Shown here piece by piece: positions 34,364 through 46,136 of a stretch of 64,000 nt of DNA. The stretch is from positions 44,699,585 through 44,763,584 of the forward strand of contig CATQJL010000316.1 in assembly GCA_958299035.1 (NCBI GenBank), in the 5' to 3' direction. How positions within the stretch are numbered: position 1 is the stretch's first letter; each line of letters opens with the position of its first letter. The DNA is from Cylicocyclus nassatus. Lineage: Eukaryota > Nematoda > Chromadorea > Rhabditida > Strongylidae. The notes beneath the pieces were generated by a model. That model saw nothing but the letters and a program-made list of their open reading frames with translations, was not told the origin of the DNA and made no database searches. The position numbers were made by a program, and so were the translations under genes.

Positions 34364-34590
34364 ACGAGGGAAATTGGTATCACCGTTGGGAAAGCATAGA
34401 TTTGACGCACATGGCGGAGCTGAGTTTGAGGTCAAATGTTTTATCTTGGCGCACGAGACAGAAATTTCTGCACGAAACATACTGGAAGCTTTGTAGATCT
34501 CTTTGAAGAGCCCAAGCATGAATAACAAGAATGAATGCCTGTCAGTGACAAATGATCTTCTGCCTTTTCTATCACTATGTGAACAGTAGC
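34346..34590 (+). pseudogene. Inverted partial copy of the GIY-YIG region
   Basis: The plus strand encodes ANKRRGKLVSPLGKHRFDAH through ISARNILEAL and then a stop, TAG, where the other copy reads on into WISLKSP. It is nearly identical to the minus-strand copy and represents a 5'-truncated inverted duplicate. Confidence 0.6.
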
Positions 34591-35019
34591 TGCCTTATAT
34601 ATAGACGTGACACACCGAGTGACACTCAGTCCGTCCGTCCGCAACATCTCTGCGGCTATCGTCCGCTGCTTCCTGCAGGCCACTAACATCTTCATCACGG
34701 TGGCATGTGCCGCGATGAATTCACCTGAAAATTCGTAAGAGCAGCCTCGATTTTGAGATGAATTGACAGAAATAGTGTGCAAGGGATGAGACGCAGAGAA
34801 AAATCCCGTAAGTTGCTCGTGAGTAACTTACGGGACACTTACATAATATTGCAGACTAAAATGCGCGAAACTGCACAACCGCGCCCGGCTCAAGTGGCCA
34901 CTTTTTCAAGAATGCACTTGATTATGATGTCCAGGAAGTTATCCGCATCCAGATCAATAGCTCGCCGGATGCTAGACTGAGGCGCAATAAGAACACCCCC
35001 GGTCCGCTTCAAGGGAGAT

Positions 35020-35460
35020 GCCCCTTATGGGGGCTTACTACGGGCCATACATATTTAGAATCAGCTCGAAAAGCTGATTTCAAATATGCTGTCCTTAGCA
35101 GCGAAGCGTTCCTCTGGAGCGAGTTATGAGCTTTTTAGTATGTGTCATCGACATATAACTGAATTATGGAAAGAAGGCTTTTAGATGAAAATCTGCTCAA
35201 AAAAGTGGTGGAAGATAGAAATAACATCAAATTGAGTCACTTGGGTTTTTGAACCACTACCTAGACGGTGGCACCGTAGCATGCCTAAGTTGGTCAACAC
35301 GCAAACTTTGCTTAGGAAAAAGCACACAACTCGCTTCAGGGTAATGCTTTGCAGCTATGGAAAGCAGATTTGAAATCAGCGTTCCAAGATTTGATTCCAA
35401 TTACATGTGTCGCTTCTTAAAAGGCCGACTTAACTTAGATGCCTTTCCTTGTTAGCTTTG
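35020..35460. repeat. Decayed fold-back MITE
   Basis: The left block (AATCAGCTCGAAAAGCTGAT, GCGAGTTATGAGCTTTTT) and the right block (CACAACTCGCTTCAGGGTAA, TTTGAAATCAGCGTTCCAAG) are inverted and diverged. The same architecture is seen at 63098-63545. Confidence 0.5.
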
Positions 35461-35741
35461 TCTTCTCAACTCTATCGTAACTTCGCCTTCATTCGCCAAA
35501 AAGTTTATTCACTTAGAGTGGCCTTTCCTCTGACACCTATATCACGTTGTAAAGCATAGAACGGTAATTTTGAGTTTCTCTTGCTTTTCTGCGGAACAAC
35601 TCTCCCAGAGGTCATGAGTGTTTGATTGTCTAAGTTCGTCAAGCCTTGCTGGCGGTATCCTGGCAGATTCGCGCTCTCTGAGATGTAGCTGTGGCGGGGT
35701 TCCTGGTCACCCCACTAATTCCCAATCCCCGGCTGACTGAT

Positions 35742-37077
35742 GCTCGGGTCAAGCGGGAGTGTGACATGACACACCTGGAGGGTCGTATTGAGAGAGAGGG
35801 GTCGTTATCGAAGTGATTTTGATGTTAGCGGTAACATGGTAATCGTTAACAATGTCAGATAGGCTCTTCATGCAAATTGCTAGCACAATGGCGTTTTGTC
35901 CTACCATAGTATACGTACAGTAAGCACAACAGACGAGCTTTAAAAGCATAAGAGTATATTTTCTTAATTAGTATGTCAAATACCCGCTATGGGACGTTTC
36001 AGCGAATTGTATGGTTTCCAAATGGGCCACTAAAGTGAGATGGATGTTTTCAAACATGTTACCTTTTGCTTTAACGGGATTGGCGCTGGAAGGCGACCGC
36101 GCGCTCGCGACGCAGTCTGCGTCTCCCCCACGGGCGTGCTCTCTGATCGTCTAGCCTTGATTAGGCGACGAAGCCCCGACTTCCAGCCGCCAACCCTTTT
36201 GCCCAGCCCAATCAAAGGGTACCTTTGCTTCAAAGATGAGATAACTACTTATTTGTACTCAATATAAAGAAGTACTACTTTTGCCTTTAAACTAAAGAAT
36301 CAAGAACAAGCCAAGATCTCGTTTGCCCTTTTCGTTTTCAATATCTCAGACTAGGGAAGGCCAATCAGGCTCAATCACTTTTGTGTAAATTACGAGACTT
36401 AAGCTATCATAAACAATTATTCTTGTCACCACCTCGCGATTTCTGTGGGAGCAGAAGTAGCATTTTACTAAAAATGATATAAAAAGGCAGATATTTGAAT
36501 GATCTGAAGTTAAGTTAATGGGGTGTGGCACAACCCCTTTAAAGATCTGGCAACCCAGCTTTTATGGGGAAGGGGGGAGGAGGGGGTTGCACACCCTATT
36601 AACTTCATTCTATAGAACATATTGGGAAACGAATTATGGACAGTTTGATGGCCCAAATCTTGTAGCCAGTGTATTAAAAAAAGCTGAGTTTGTTTTTTGA
36701 GCAATAGTTGCTGCAATCACAAACACTGAAAGCGAATGGGACAAACGAGATTTTGGCCGGCTCCTAATTCCAGGTTTGACGGTCATTTGAAGCAGGATCC
36801 ATGATATGGGCAAATAGGGAATAGTGCTTTGTATTGAGTACAAAAAGAGGTAGCTAATTCACATTTGAAATTTAGCTAACCATATTCAAAAATGGACACT
36901 TAGTGAATTGGGAGCCCTCAAAACTCGCTAAAACTTGGTCCACAGGGTTATTGGCCATGAAAGTTACGAACATGTTGCTAATTATGTTTGGTTTATGTCA
37001 TGTTTACAGTCGGAAAACGAAAATACTGGCAAGGGGTCCATACGGCGATTGCGTGCCACACCTATTGCTCGACCCTG
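35742..37077. mobile_element. hAT-like CAGGGTC element, second long copy
   Basis: It aligns along its length with 28111-30138: CATGACACACCTGGAGGGTC at the left, GGTCGTATTGAGAG, the CTTTTCGTTTTCAATATCTC block, the GTTAATGGGGTGTGGCACAA hairpin, and GTGCCACACCTATTGCTCGACCCTG at the right. A GC-rich insertion lies at about 36072-36222. No clear target duplication remains, so the copy is old. Confidence 0.6.
36072..36222. repeat. GC-rich insertion in the hAT-like copy
   Basis: About 150 bp of GC-rich DNA, starting AACGGGATTGGCGCTGG and ending CCAGCCCAATCAAAGG, interrupts the alignment to the copy at 28111-30138. TTACCTTTTGCTT before and GTACCTTTGCTTC after look like a 9-10 bp target duplication with one indel. 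The ends are imperfectly inverted (GGGATTGG-GCTGG / CCCAGCCCAATC). Confidence 0.5.
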
Positions 37078-38232
37078 CTGTGTTACCCTTGTGCTGAGAA
37101 AATAGCTCTCAAACAGGCGCGCCCAACGCAAATCGGCGCGCACTCGGACGGCTTCGCTTACTTGTTCGGCGCAGAATTTCGCAACTACTCTTGTGCGTGC
37201 TATCCGAAGCAAAATTACAGGCTGCAAAGATTTCCTCCCAGAGCCTCAACATTCCACTGATTATACGTTCTAATTATAAACTAACATAGCAATATGATCA
37301 TCAATAAACAAATAAAAACAAAAATTGGAAACTGGACTCCCCAAAAACGGTTTTTCATAGAGAGAGATAGAGATGGGTCAGGGTGTAATGGGCTAACATA
37401 CGCCCGCTTCACCTCCTACAAAGCGTAAGTCTTACTTTTTTTTTCAAAGGTGGGAGACAAACTCATTTACTTGAAAAGTCACAACAATCTACGTATAGCG
37501 AACGATGGTGCACTCAATATGCATATGATAGAGAAAAGGGGACCATCAACCAGTTAGCCTTCTTCGTTCGCGACAGCAAGAAAAAATCAGATTTTAGAAA
37601 GTCGACCAGCTTTCGCGCGGCAAATAGTGGATTTTTTTGATTTGCCTGTATAAATTTCTGTGCAGCAAAGATAGCTCGAATTTTCTTTAGCCAGGAAAGA
37701 TTTTCTGAAGTATAGGTTACGCAACGGTGGTAGCCAAATATCTCCGCGTATCCCTATATGGAAGCAGTTGTACGTCAAAGTGGATGGTTTTGAAGGAAAC
37801 TCTGCAAAATTCTCCAAATTTTCTCTTCTTTCTCGCCTCTTTACAGAGCATACTGTGCTTGCGATAGACGTAACCTCGCTTAATCCAACAAAATTTAATT
37901 TGTGCAAAAATGTTGATTTTGAAGAGAGTTTCGACATTCTTAACCAGAAATTTTGAAAATCGAAATCGGTCTTTCGGAATAACCTAGTATACTAATGCAT
38001 GTGTACATGATTGTTTAGTTAGGAACTAAATACAGAAATTAGTAGCTTGATAAGCAAAACGCCGTTACCTGTCGTGAGCGTTTGCTCGTGATGCTTTAGA
38101 ATCTTGGGAGCTGATACGTCCGCTGATTGCACTCAGACAATTCGACGAAACTTAGGAGGAACAAGCAGATATTGCAGCGGTTTTGCAGCACTTTTTTTCC
38201 TTGCTGAGCCTTGCCTGCTTAGCGTAATCCAA
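37078..38232. other. Unassigned intergenic DNA
   Basis: No gene is supported. The open frames at 37587-37937 (minus) and 37768-37956 (plus) overlap each other and show no recognisable family. Confidence 0.4.
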
Positions 38233-39420
38233 TCTTATATATAAAGCTGAATGTCTGTTTGTCTGTCTGTCTGTCTGTATGTCTGTCTGTATGTACGTAT
38301 GTTCCGAATAGAAAATTCCATTTCTGAACCGATCCGGACCAATCTTGGCACACATACACTACGGGCCCCGGCGGGTGTCATAGGCTACTTTTCTTCATCG
38401 ATCGATATCGATTTTATCGATTTTTATCGATTTTTTTGCTGAGTTCACCTACGGGGCTGGGAGTTGGCACAGGGGGGTAATCGAGCATGGGGATTCCGAA
38501 TACAATATTGGTTTTCAGGATTATCGATTACTTTTATCGATTTTATCGATTTTTTTGCAAAGTTTGAGCTACGGGGCTGGGAGTTGGCACAGGGGGGTAA
38601 TCGAGCATGGGGATTCCGAATACAATTATGGTTTTCAGGATTATCGATTACTTTTATCGATTTTATCGATTTTTTTGCAAAGTTTGAGCTACGGGGCTGG
38701 GAGTTCGCACAGGGGGGTAATCGAGCATGGGGATTCCGAATACAATATTGGTTTTCGGGATTATCGATTACTATTATCGATTTTATCGATTTTTTTGCAA
38801 AGTTTGAGCTAGGGGGCTGGGAGTTGGCACAGGGGGGTAATCGAGCATGCTGATCACCCCCAAGGGGGGTGATCAGCATGCTCGATTACACTCCTGTGCC
38901 AAATTCCAGCCCCCTAGCTCAAATTTTCAAAAAATCGATAAAATCGAAAAAGTAATGGACGATCCTGAAAACTAATATTGTGTTCTTAATCTGCATGCTC
39001 GATTACCCCCCTGTGCAAACTCCCAGCCCCGCAGGTCAAACTTTACAAAAAAAAATCGATAAAATCGATAAAAGTAATGGACGATCCTGAAAACTAATAT
39101 TGTGTTCGTAATCAGCATGCTCGATTACCCCCCTGTGCAAACTCCCAGCCCCGCAGGTCAAACTTTACAAAAAAAATCGATAAAATCGATAAAAGTAATG
39201 GACGATCCTGAAGACTAATGTTGTATTCGGAATCCCCATGCTCACTTCCCCCCCTGTGCCAACTCCTAGCCCTGTAGGTGAACTCTGCAAAAAAATCGAT
39301 AAAAATCGGTAAAATCGACATCGATCGATAACGAAAAGTGGACTGTGACACCCGCCGGGGCCCGAAGTGTATGTGTGCCAAGTTTGGTCCGGATACGGCG
39401 GAGCCGGGTAAGCCAGCTAG
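38233..39420 (+). mobile_element. Helitron-like copy with 120-bp arrays in inverse
   Basis: The left end TCTTATATATAAAGCTGAAT is preceded by A. The right end GGCGGAGCCGGGTAAGCCAG + CTAG is followed by T. After a GTCTGTCTGTAT-type simple repeat, the body carries a tandem array of 120-bp units and then the same units in inverse. The turning point is a near-perfect hairpin at about 38842-38887 (AATCGAGCATGCTGATCACC / GGTGATCAGCATGCTCGATT). It codes for no rolling-circle protein and is non-autonomous. Confidence 0.7.
38450..38840 (+). repeat. 120-bp tandem repeat array in the Helitron-like copy
   Basis: GGGGCTGGGAGTTGGCACAG recurs at exactly 120-base spacing (about 38454, 38574, 38694, 38814). 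Each unit also holds GATTATCGATTACTTTTATC. Because 120 is divisible by three, the array gives long repetitive open frames on both strands; these are not genes. Confidence 0.9.
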
Positions 39421-40419
39421 TGTATTGTAAAAAAGGGTTATTTGGCATCATATGACCATTCATATGAAGTTAGTATAGGAGAGTCACAAGGAAAGTGTGA
39501 GGTGATGATTTCAGATTTTTATGTTTGCAAGGTCCTTTGATTTTGAATCCCTCTTTAGTACCTGTTGTTCGCGTTTGGACGCCGAAATGTGAATGTTTTC
39601 TGTGACAAATGACCAGATAAATAAAGTGCCATAAAAGATTCTTGATAGAACTTTTGCAAGCATTACTTATTTATTTCAAATCTGCAAGAACAGCAGAAAG
39701 CGAAATGAGCATTGTTTTTGCAATCGGCATATGACTAGGTATGATTAGATCGGCTATATGAAATAAAAAAGTTGAATTAAAGTCTCCACATATCAGGCCC
39801 AAAAGTTTCACACCATTTTCGAAAATTCATAACTTCCTACTTTTTCCTATTTTCTCAGTTTATTCTCAAACTCCTACTTCAGTTTACTCGCTCAGTGCTG
39901 GCTTTCTGTGAAAAAAGTCATGCGCTTTGCAATAGCATTTGACAGATTTTCTTACGTAAGCAGAAGAATGTAGAAATATAAGTTGTAGGGGAAGTTACTC
40001 AAATGTTGAGAGCAGGATGAGTCTGAAACTTGCACACAAAATTGAAATAGTTGGTCAGGTTCTATGACCTGTTGGAATTTCTGTAAAAAAAAGTCAAAGT
40101 TTTTAAGCATACAATAGCGGTAAATTTGATTTTTTGGCTCATTCCTCAAGACTTGTAATCTTGGTTTAATCAAACTAATATCACCGATCATACTAAATAT
40201 TTTAGATCGTTCATTTATAATGTTCGACTAACTATAGATTTTGGCATCCTTGGAATCTTCTGGTTGATTAGCGCTGTGATTAGTGCTTTAGCGAAGATCA
40301 AAATTGGTACATTGCCAGAATATACAAAATGACGTTTTGGCGAACTCGCCTTCTTCAGAGCAAAAAGTCGAAGACACACAAGTAAGTGAGCTATTACCAA
40401 TCAAGATATGAGTAAACTA
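39421..40419. other. Unassigned AT-rich DNA
   Basis: No gene or complete element is supported. Confidence 0.4.
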
Positions 40420-41427
40420 TTAGGTCATTCCGAAAGTAATTTCACTTTTTTTTGAACGGACGCCACGTGTGATGGAACAAAGGTTCATAAAAGATCTTGG
40501 AGGCATTCGATGCAGAATTTCGTCCTTTCTAATGATTATAAAATTATTTCAGCTTATTCAATGACCTTCCAGAAAATAACCAAAATCTGCGACCCATGCT
40601 TTTTGAGATGGTCAAGTTTCACGATTTTTTGAAACTTTCATATCAATCCTCAGAAGGAGTTCAAGTAAGGATTCGATAGAGTAAACCTTATAGAATACAG
40701 TTCCATTTTTTTCTCTTCCTTGCAGCTCGCCGTAAGATTTTTTTAGATTTTCTAACAGAACTATCGGATTTTGGCAGGCCCACCTCAGCCACAATCGCAT
40801 CAAACATCATAATTTTTCGGAATTTGAGCCTACGAAGATGGTACTATGAGTTAGCACTAATTTTACAGAGCAAGTGGGGGTTTACGGGCTCGAATCAATT
40901 TTCGAGTTTTTCGGGTACAGCCTGGGGCTCGCTAAATAAATGAGTTATGATGATTGCTCCTCGGAAACTAAACGAATCGGAAACGAAAAACACCTTTTAG
41001 AAAGAGGAGAAAATGCTGCATCGAATAGTGCGCGAGCTGCTCTTCTTTTGATGTTCTACGAGGATTAGCTGCTCAAGTACGGAAATCGGTAGCATCAGTT
41101 AAAATTCTGTTAAAAATGTATGACAAGCTATGGAAAGGAGAAAAAAGCAATACTGTATTCTATAGGGTTTACTCTATCGAATCGTTACTTGAACTCCTTC
41201 TGAGGATTGATATGAAAGTTTTAAAAAATCGTGAAACTTGACCATCTCAAGAAGCATGAATCGCAGATTTTGGTTATTTTCTGAAAGCTCATTGACTGTT
41301 TTGCAACGATTTCATAACTATTAGAAAGAGGATGAAATGCTGCATCGAAGGCATCTCTTAGAAACCTTTGTTCCGTCAAATGTGGTGCCCGTATGAAAAA
41401 AGCGAAATTACTTTCGGAATGACCTAA
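40420..41427. mobile_element. TTAGGTCATTCC fold-back element (TA target)
   Basis: TA then TTAGGTCATTCCGAAAGTAA opens the element, and TTACTTTCGGAATGACCTAA then TA closes it. The arms are inverted for several hundred bases (GGTCAAGTTTCACGATTTTT / AAAAATCGTGAAACTTGACC; TCAATCCTCAGAAGGAGTTC / GAACTCCTTCTGAGGATTGA). No transposase. It fits a Tc1/mariner-type MITE. Confidence 0.8.
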
Positions 41428-41436
41428 TATTATCTA

Positions 41437-43047
41437 CAGGGTCCCAAAAAGATGTGCCTACAGTTTGATTGCTAATAACTCTCTTGTTATGAAGTTTTTC
41501 GAGAAGATTTGAGTATCATTGTGTAAAGTTGGCTTCAACATAGATTTACGGTAAGGAACAGATTACCGTCTGCTCTTCATCACTGTAGGACTGCGATAGG
41601 AACTTTGAAGAGGGCTTCCAGCCATAAATGTCGTCTTTTGCCTCAAAGAGGAATCAAAACAATCTGAAAACTCTCACATTGGGCTAATCAGAGTTGCTCA
41701 TTAGAATTGGCAGATATCGTAATGCTTCTTTGAAAAGTTATGCAAGGTAAGGTAGTGGTCGTTTTTTCAATGTTCCTCAAAAATGCGGTTACACCATTTA
41801 GAAAGCTTCGCAAACCTGAATATATTAGGTTGTCCGGAAAATAATGTCCGTTTTGAATTTCAACCTCGATAAGTCATACACTTCTCATTTCTAAATAGGT
41901 TGCAAGGTACCATTCGATAGGGCAAAGCAAGCTCTACAACATGGCGATCTTGTTTTTGGAACAGCTTTCATTAACCTTGAGTTTCGAGCCAGAAACTAAA
42001 ATAATTCAGCTGCACGAAAAATTGAGAAAAATCGTAACTAAGTTCATGAAAATCCTACAAAAATTTAAACTTGTTCACGTAAATACTATCCGCATAAGAC
42101 ATCTATATACGCTGTCACCGTCTTTTTTCAATTTTCAGAAATCAAGAAAACGAAAATTTTCGTGCATTTTCCGAAGTGATGCTGTGCAGTCCCCACATGC
42201 GTAATTGTGTACTACAAATCTGTAGCAGTACAAACGTAAATTTTCACTTTCTACAAGCTTTGGTTCTCGAGAAATATCGAATATGGCTTTCCCTAGTCAG
42301 GTGGTCCAAGCCACAATTTAAATTTCTCGAGAATTAACGCTTATAGAGAGGCGAAATTTAAGTTTGTACTTCTATATGCTTGTAGTACACAATTACGCAT
42401 GTGGGGACTGCACAGAATCACTTTGGAAAATGCACGAAAATTTCCGTTTTCTTGATTTCTAAAAAGTGAAAAAAGACGGTGACGGCGTATATAGATGTCT
42501 TATGTGGATAGCGTTTACGTGAGCAAGTTAGAATTTTTGTAGGATTTTTTATAAACTAGATTACGCTTTTTTTCAATTTTTCGTGCAGCTGAATCATTTT
42601 AGTTTCTGGCTCGAAACTCAAGCTTTATGAGAACTGTTGCAGAAACAAGATAGCCATTTTGTAGAGCTTGCTTTGTCCTATCGAACGGTACCTTGCAACC
42701 TATTCAGAAATGAGAAATGTATGACTTATTGAGGTTGAAATTCAAAACGAACATTATTTTCCGGACAACCTAATAGTTGAGTCTCGGAACTCAGCGTCCA
42801 TGAAAACTATTACACAATTCACAATTTTTTGAAATTTTTTGAAACTACAGCTTTTTTCACAGTGACACCATATGCTTGAAGTTTCTATTGTGATCCTACA
42901 GTTGAAGAGTGATCGGTAATTCTCTCTACACTGTGAATTTAAGTTGAAGCCAGCTCTACAAAACGGTCCTAAAGCTTCTTGAAAGACTTCGTTACAAGAG
43001 AGTTATTGAGAATCTAACAGTAGGCACATCTTTTTGAGACACGCTGT
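41437..43047. mobile_element. CAGGGTCCC fold-back element split by a nested element
   Basis: TA then CAGGGTCCCAAAAAGATGTG opens and CATCTTTTTGAGACACGCTG then TA closes. The arm blocks match the CAGGGTGTCCC family. The nested element at 41825-42773 occupies the centre, so this one is older. Confidence 0.7.
41825..42773. mobile_element. TTAGGTTGTCCGG fold-back element nested in another
   Basis: TA then TTAGGTTGTCCGGAAAATAA opens and TTATTTTCCGGACAACCTAA then TA closes. Very long arms pair through GTCATACA(C/T)TTCTCATTTCT, GCAAGGTACCATTCGATAGG, AAATTTTCGTGCATTTTCC and CATGCGTAATTGTGTACTAC. The frame at 41941-42204 lies in one arm and has no support as a gene. Confidence 0.85.
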
Positions 43048-43070
43048 ATTATTGAACTACTAGCTTGCTT

Positions 43071-44425
43071 ACCCGGCTGCGCTTGGCCCTGTCAAAACAC
43101 TATAATAAAGTTCCCATCCCTGTTCCCTATACCTGTAAAGCCTTTCCCTGTGCCCACTTCTACACTTCATTTCCCGTTCCCTGAGTTTTCGAAATGAGCA
43201 TGCCCACTTCCCCCTTTGTGACAACTCCCAGCCCTTTAGCTCAAATTTGAAAAAATGGATTAAATTGATAAAAGTAATAGGTAATACCAGAAACTAATAT
43301 TGTATTCGGAATCGCCATGCCCACTTACCTCCCTGTGCCAACTCCCAGCTCTGTAGTCCAAACTTTGCAAAAAATCGACAAAATCGATAAAGCTAAAAGA
43401 TAATTTCAAAAATTAATATTGTGTTCGTAATCAGCATGCTCGATTACCCCCCACTGTGCCAACTCCCAGTCCAGTAGCTCGAACTTTGCAAAAAATCGAT
43501 AAAATCGGTAAAATGGATTCGATCGATAACGAAAAGTAGCCTATGACACGCTCCCCGCCCCGAAGTATATGTGTGCCAAGTTTGGTCCAAATCGATTCAG
43601 AAATAAAATTTTCCATTCCGCACATACAGTAGAGTAGATCCTGCCTGATACAGTGCCCCTGCAGCCGCGACAGCGGTTGTGCGTCGATAATTGTGGTTGC
43701 GAGTGTGCGAACAATGTTTTCTAGTGTTTTCTTCCTTATTCTTTGCGTTTTAGGTGACTGCTGATGAAAGGAGAAAAGGTAAGCTGAGGAGTAATTTCTG
43801 TTTTCTCAATAGTTGTACTATCACTTATTCTCAGATAATCTACGTGAAAGCCACGTCGCGCCAGTTTTCCATGTATTTTCCGTCACTTCAAGCCCGTTTC
43901 TTCTTGTGATGCATTTCTTTTTGAATGCTAGTAGGCTGTGCAACAACATCGGCTGCCTTTCAAGAAAAGATAGCATTTAACAATTCAATCCGAGTGATAA
44001 AGACGATAAGTCATGCGTAAAAGCCTACAGCGCACGAAAAAAGGTTTCAGAAAAAGTAAAGGCATCAAGTTACAAAAATATACACACGAAACTAACGCGA
44101 AGAGGCATGAAGAGAAAAGAAATACACATAAAACTGCGCGACGTAACTTCCACGTAAATTGCCTGAGAATAGGTGATTATACTGTTTATTACTTAACAAA
44201 CAGAAATTACTCCTCAGCTTATCTTTTCTCCTTCACCAACGAGTCATCTAAAAGGCAAAAAATAAAGAAGAAAACACTAGAAAACATCGTTTGGAGACTC
44301 GCAACGGCAATTATCGACGCACAGCCGTTGTCGCGTCTGCAGGGACACTATTGAGCAGGAAATCTACTCGACTGTACGTACATACATACATACATACAAA
44401 CACACATTCAGCTTTATATATAGGA
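43071..44425 (-). mobile_element. Helitron-like copy interrupted by a fold-back element
   Basis: On the minus strand it starts at 44425 with TCCTATATATAAAGCTGAAT and ends at 43071 with GCAAG + CTAG, followed by T. Positions 43629-44377 are a younger fold-back insertion. The body carries three to four G-rich units in diverged form. It directly abuts the next copy at 44426. Confidence 0.65.
43629..44377. repeat. Fold-back element inside the Helitron-like copy
   Basis: The left arm (AGAGTAGATCCTGCCTGATA, GTGCGTCGATAATTG, GTTTTCTAGTGTTTTCTTCC, AGCTGAGGAGTAATTTCTG) pairs in inverse with the right arm at about 44205-44370. The loop is about 400 bp and has no gene. Confidence 0.75.
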
Positions 44426-45372
44426 CTAGCTGGCTTACCCGGCTCCGCCGTATCCGGACCAAACTTGGCACACATACACTTCGGGCCCCGGCGGGTGTCA
44501 CAGTCCACTTTTCGTTATCGATCGATGTCGATTTTACCGATTTTTATCGATTTTTTCGCAGAGTTCACCTACAGGGCTAGGAGTTGGCACAGGGGGGAAG
44601 TGAGCATGGGAATTCTGAATACAATGTTAGTTTTCAGAATTATCGGTTACTTTTATTGATTTTCTCGATTTTTTGTAAATTTTGACATGCGAGGCTGAGA
44701 TTTTGCACAGGGGGGTAATCGAGCATGCTGATTACGAACACAATATTAGTTTTCAGGATCGTCCATTACTTTTATCGATTTTATCGATTTTTTTGTAAAG
44801 ATTGACCTGCGGGACTGGGAGTTTGCACAGGGGGTAATCGAGCATGCAGATTACGAATACAATATTAGTTTTCAAGATCGTCCATTACTTTTATCGATTT
44901 TATCGATTTTTTGAAAATTTGAGCTAGGGGGCTGGAATTTGGCACAGGGGTGTAATCGAGCATGCTGATCACCCCCCTTGGGGATGATCAGCATGCTCGA
45001 ATACCCCCCTGTGCCAACTCCCAGCCCCCTAGCTCCAACTTTGCAAAAAAATCGATAAAATCGATAAAAGTAATCGATAATCCCGAAAACCAATATTGTA
45101 TTCGGAATCCCCATGCTCGATTACCCCCCTGTGCCAACTCCCAGCCCCGTAGGTGAACTCAGCAAAAAAATCGATAAAAATTGATAAAATCGATATCGAT
45201 CGATGACGAAAAGTAGCCTATGACACCCGCCGGGGCCCGTAGTGTATGTGTGCCAAGTTTGGTCCGGATCGGTTCAGAAATGGAATTTTCTATTCGGAAC
45301 ATACGTACACACATACATACATACATACAGACAGACATACATACAAACAGACATTCAGCTTTATATATAAGA
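44426..45372 (-). mobile_element. Helitron-like copy, complete, in tandem with its neighbour
   Basis: On the minus strand it starts at 45372 with TCTTATATATAAAGCTGAAT (A before it) and ends at 44426 with GGCGGAGCCGGGTAAGCCAG + CTAG. The very next base pair begins the TC of the following copy. Like the copy at 38233 it has two inverted arrays meeting at a hairpin (about 44953-45001). Confidence 0.7.
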
Positions 45373-45380
45373 TTATTTTA

Positions 45381-46136
45381 GATCGTCCCAGAAGTTTTTT
45401 CGCTTCTTCAACCTCAGAAGAACAGTGTAATGAAGAAACGTTTTAGCACTATTCGACGCAATTTTTTTTCCTATTTTCGTTATTCCTATATTACCCGACT
45501 TTATCATTTTTCAAATGCAGTTTGAACTCTTGGAAAAGCTCTGATTACTGATGGTTAAAGTAATTGAAGTGCAATACAATATTTTTCTGTTATTTTCTCA
45601 GCAATTCGTCCTTGCGGACGTTGTGGTGTGATTGAAGTTTTGAACTCGCCAATAGCTGTATCCGAAAGTTTGAAATTCGTTGATGCAAAGCGTTAAACTC
45701 ATTAGCCTTGTAGACTTATTGTTGAATGAATCGATTTCGAAACTTGCAAACTGTAAAATACGGTGTTTGGTGCTTTTGTGCTTTTCTCACTTTACAAAAT
45801 TGACGAGTTATAGGTTGGAAAAATTATCTTGAAAAATACTGGAAAGCTATTTGACGCCAAAATACTGATTGTAATGCAGTTTGTTTACTCTATCTGCCTG
45901 TCATCAAAACTCTCCTAGAAGTTTAGTTTGAAAAATTCAAGAAAAACTGCCAAACTTGATGTAGAAATCTATGGATTCGGAATTTCTGCTATTATCTTAG
46001 TGAGCACAGGGTAAGTTAGCTGGGGAACATGAAAGCTAAAAGAAGTAGAAAAGCTGCATCGGATACTATTCAAAATGCTTGCTTGACTATATAGTTTTAT
46101 GGAAGATCGGAAAGCGGGAACCGAAACAACCTAATA
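45381..46136. repeat. Decayed TTAG-family inverted-repeat element
   Basis: The left end TTAGATCGTCCCAGAAGTTT and right end CGAAACAACCTAATA are only loosely inverted. Subterminal ACTATTCGACGCA / TGCATCGGATACTATTC blocks pair. It is probably an old relative of the elements at 40420 and 61132. Confidence 0.4.

Larger units (their letters stand above)
33631..34700. mobile_element. Penelope-like element 3' ends in inverted duplication
   Basis: Two copies of the same 3' segment lie in inverse, about 33631-34230 and 34340-34700. Each has GIY-YIG coding followed by CACTGAGTGTCACTCGGTGT-type non-coding sequence. The left arm ends with AATAAAC after a GAAACGTTAGGTC block (minus strand, about 33640-33690), a mutated relative of the hammerhead-like motif at 47737. 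Inverted and partial repeats are common products of Penelope-like insertion. Confidence 0.7.

Noticed and set aside
38450..38840. CRISPR-like regular spacing
   Set aside because: The whole 120-bp unit is conserved, with no variable spacers, and the genome is eukaryotic.
38464..38879. Long repetitive open frames on both strands (129 and 144 codons)
   Set aside because: They arise because the 120-bp tandem unit has a length divisible by three. The same peptide repeats each unit, and the sequence belongs to a Helitron-like element.
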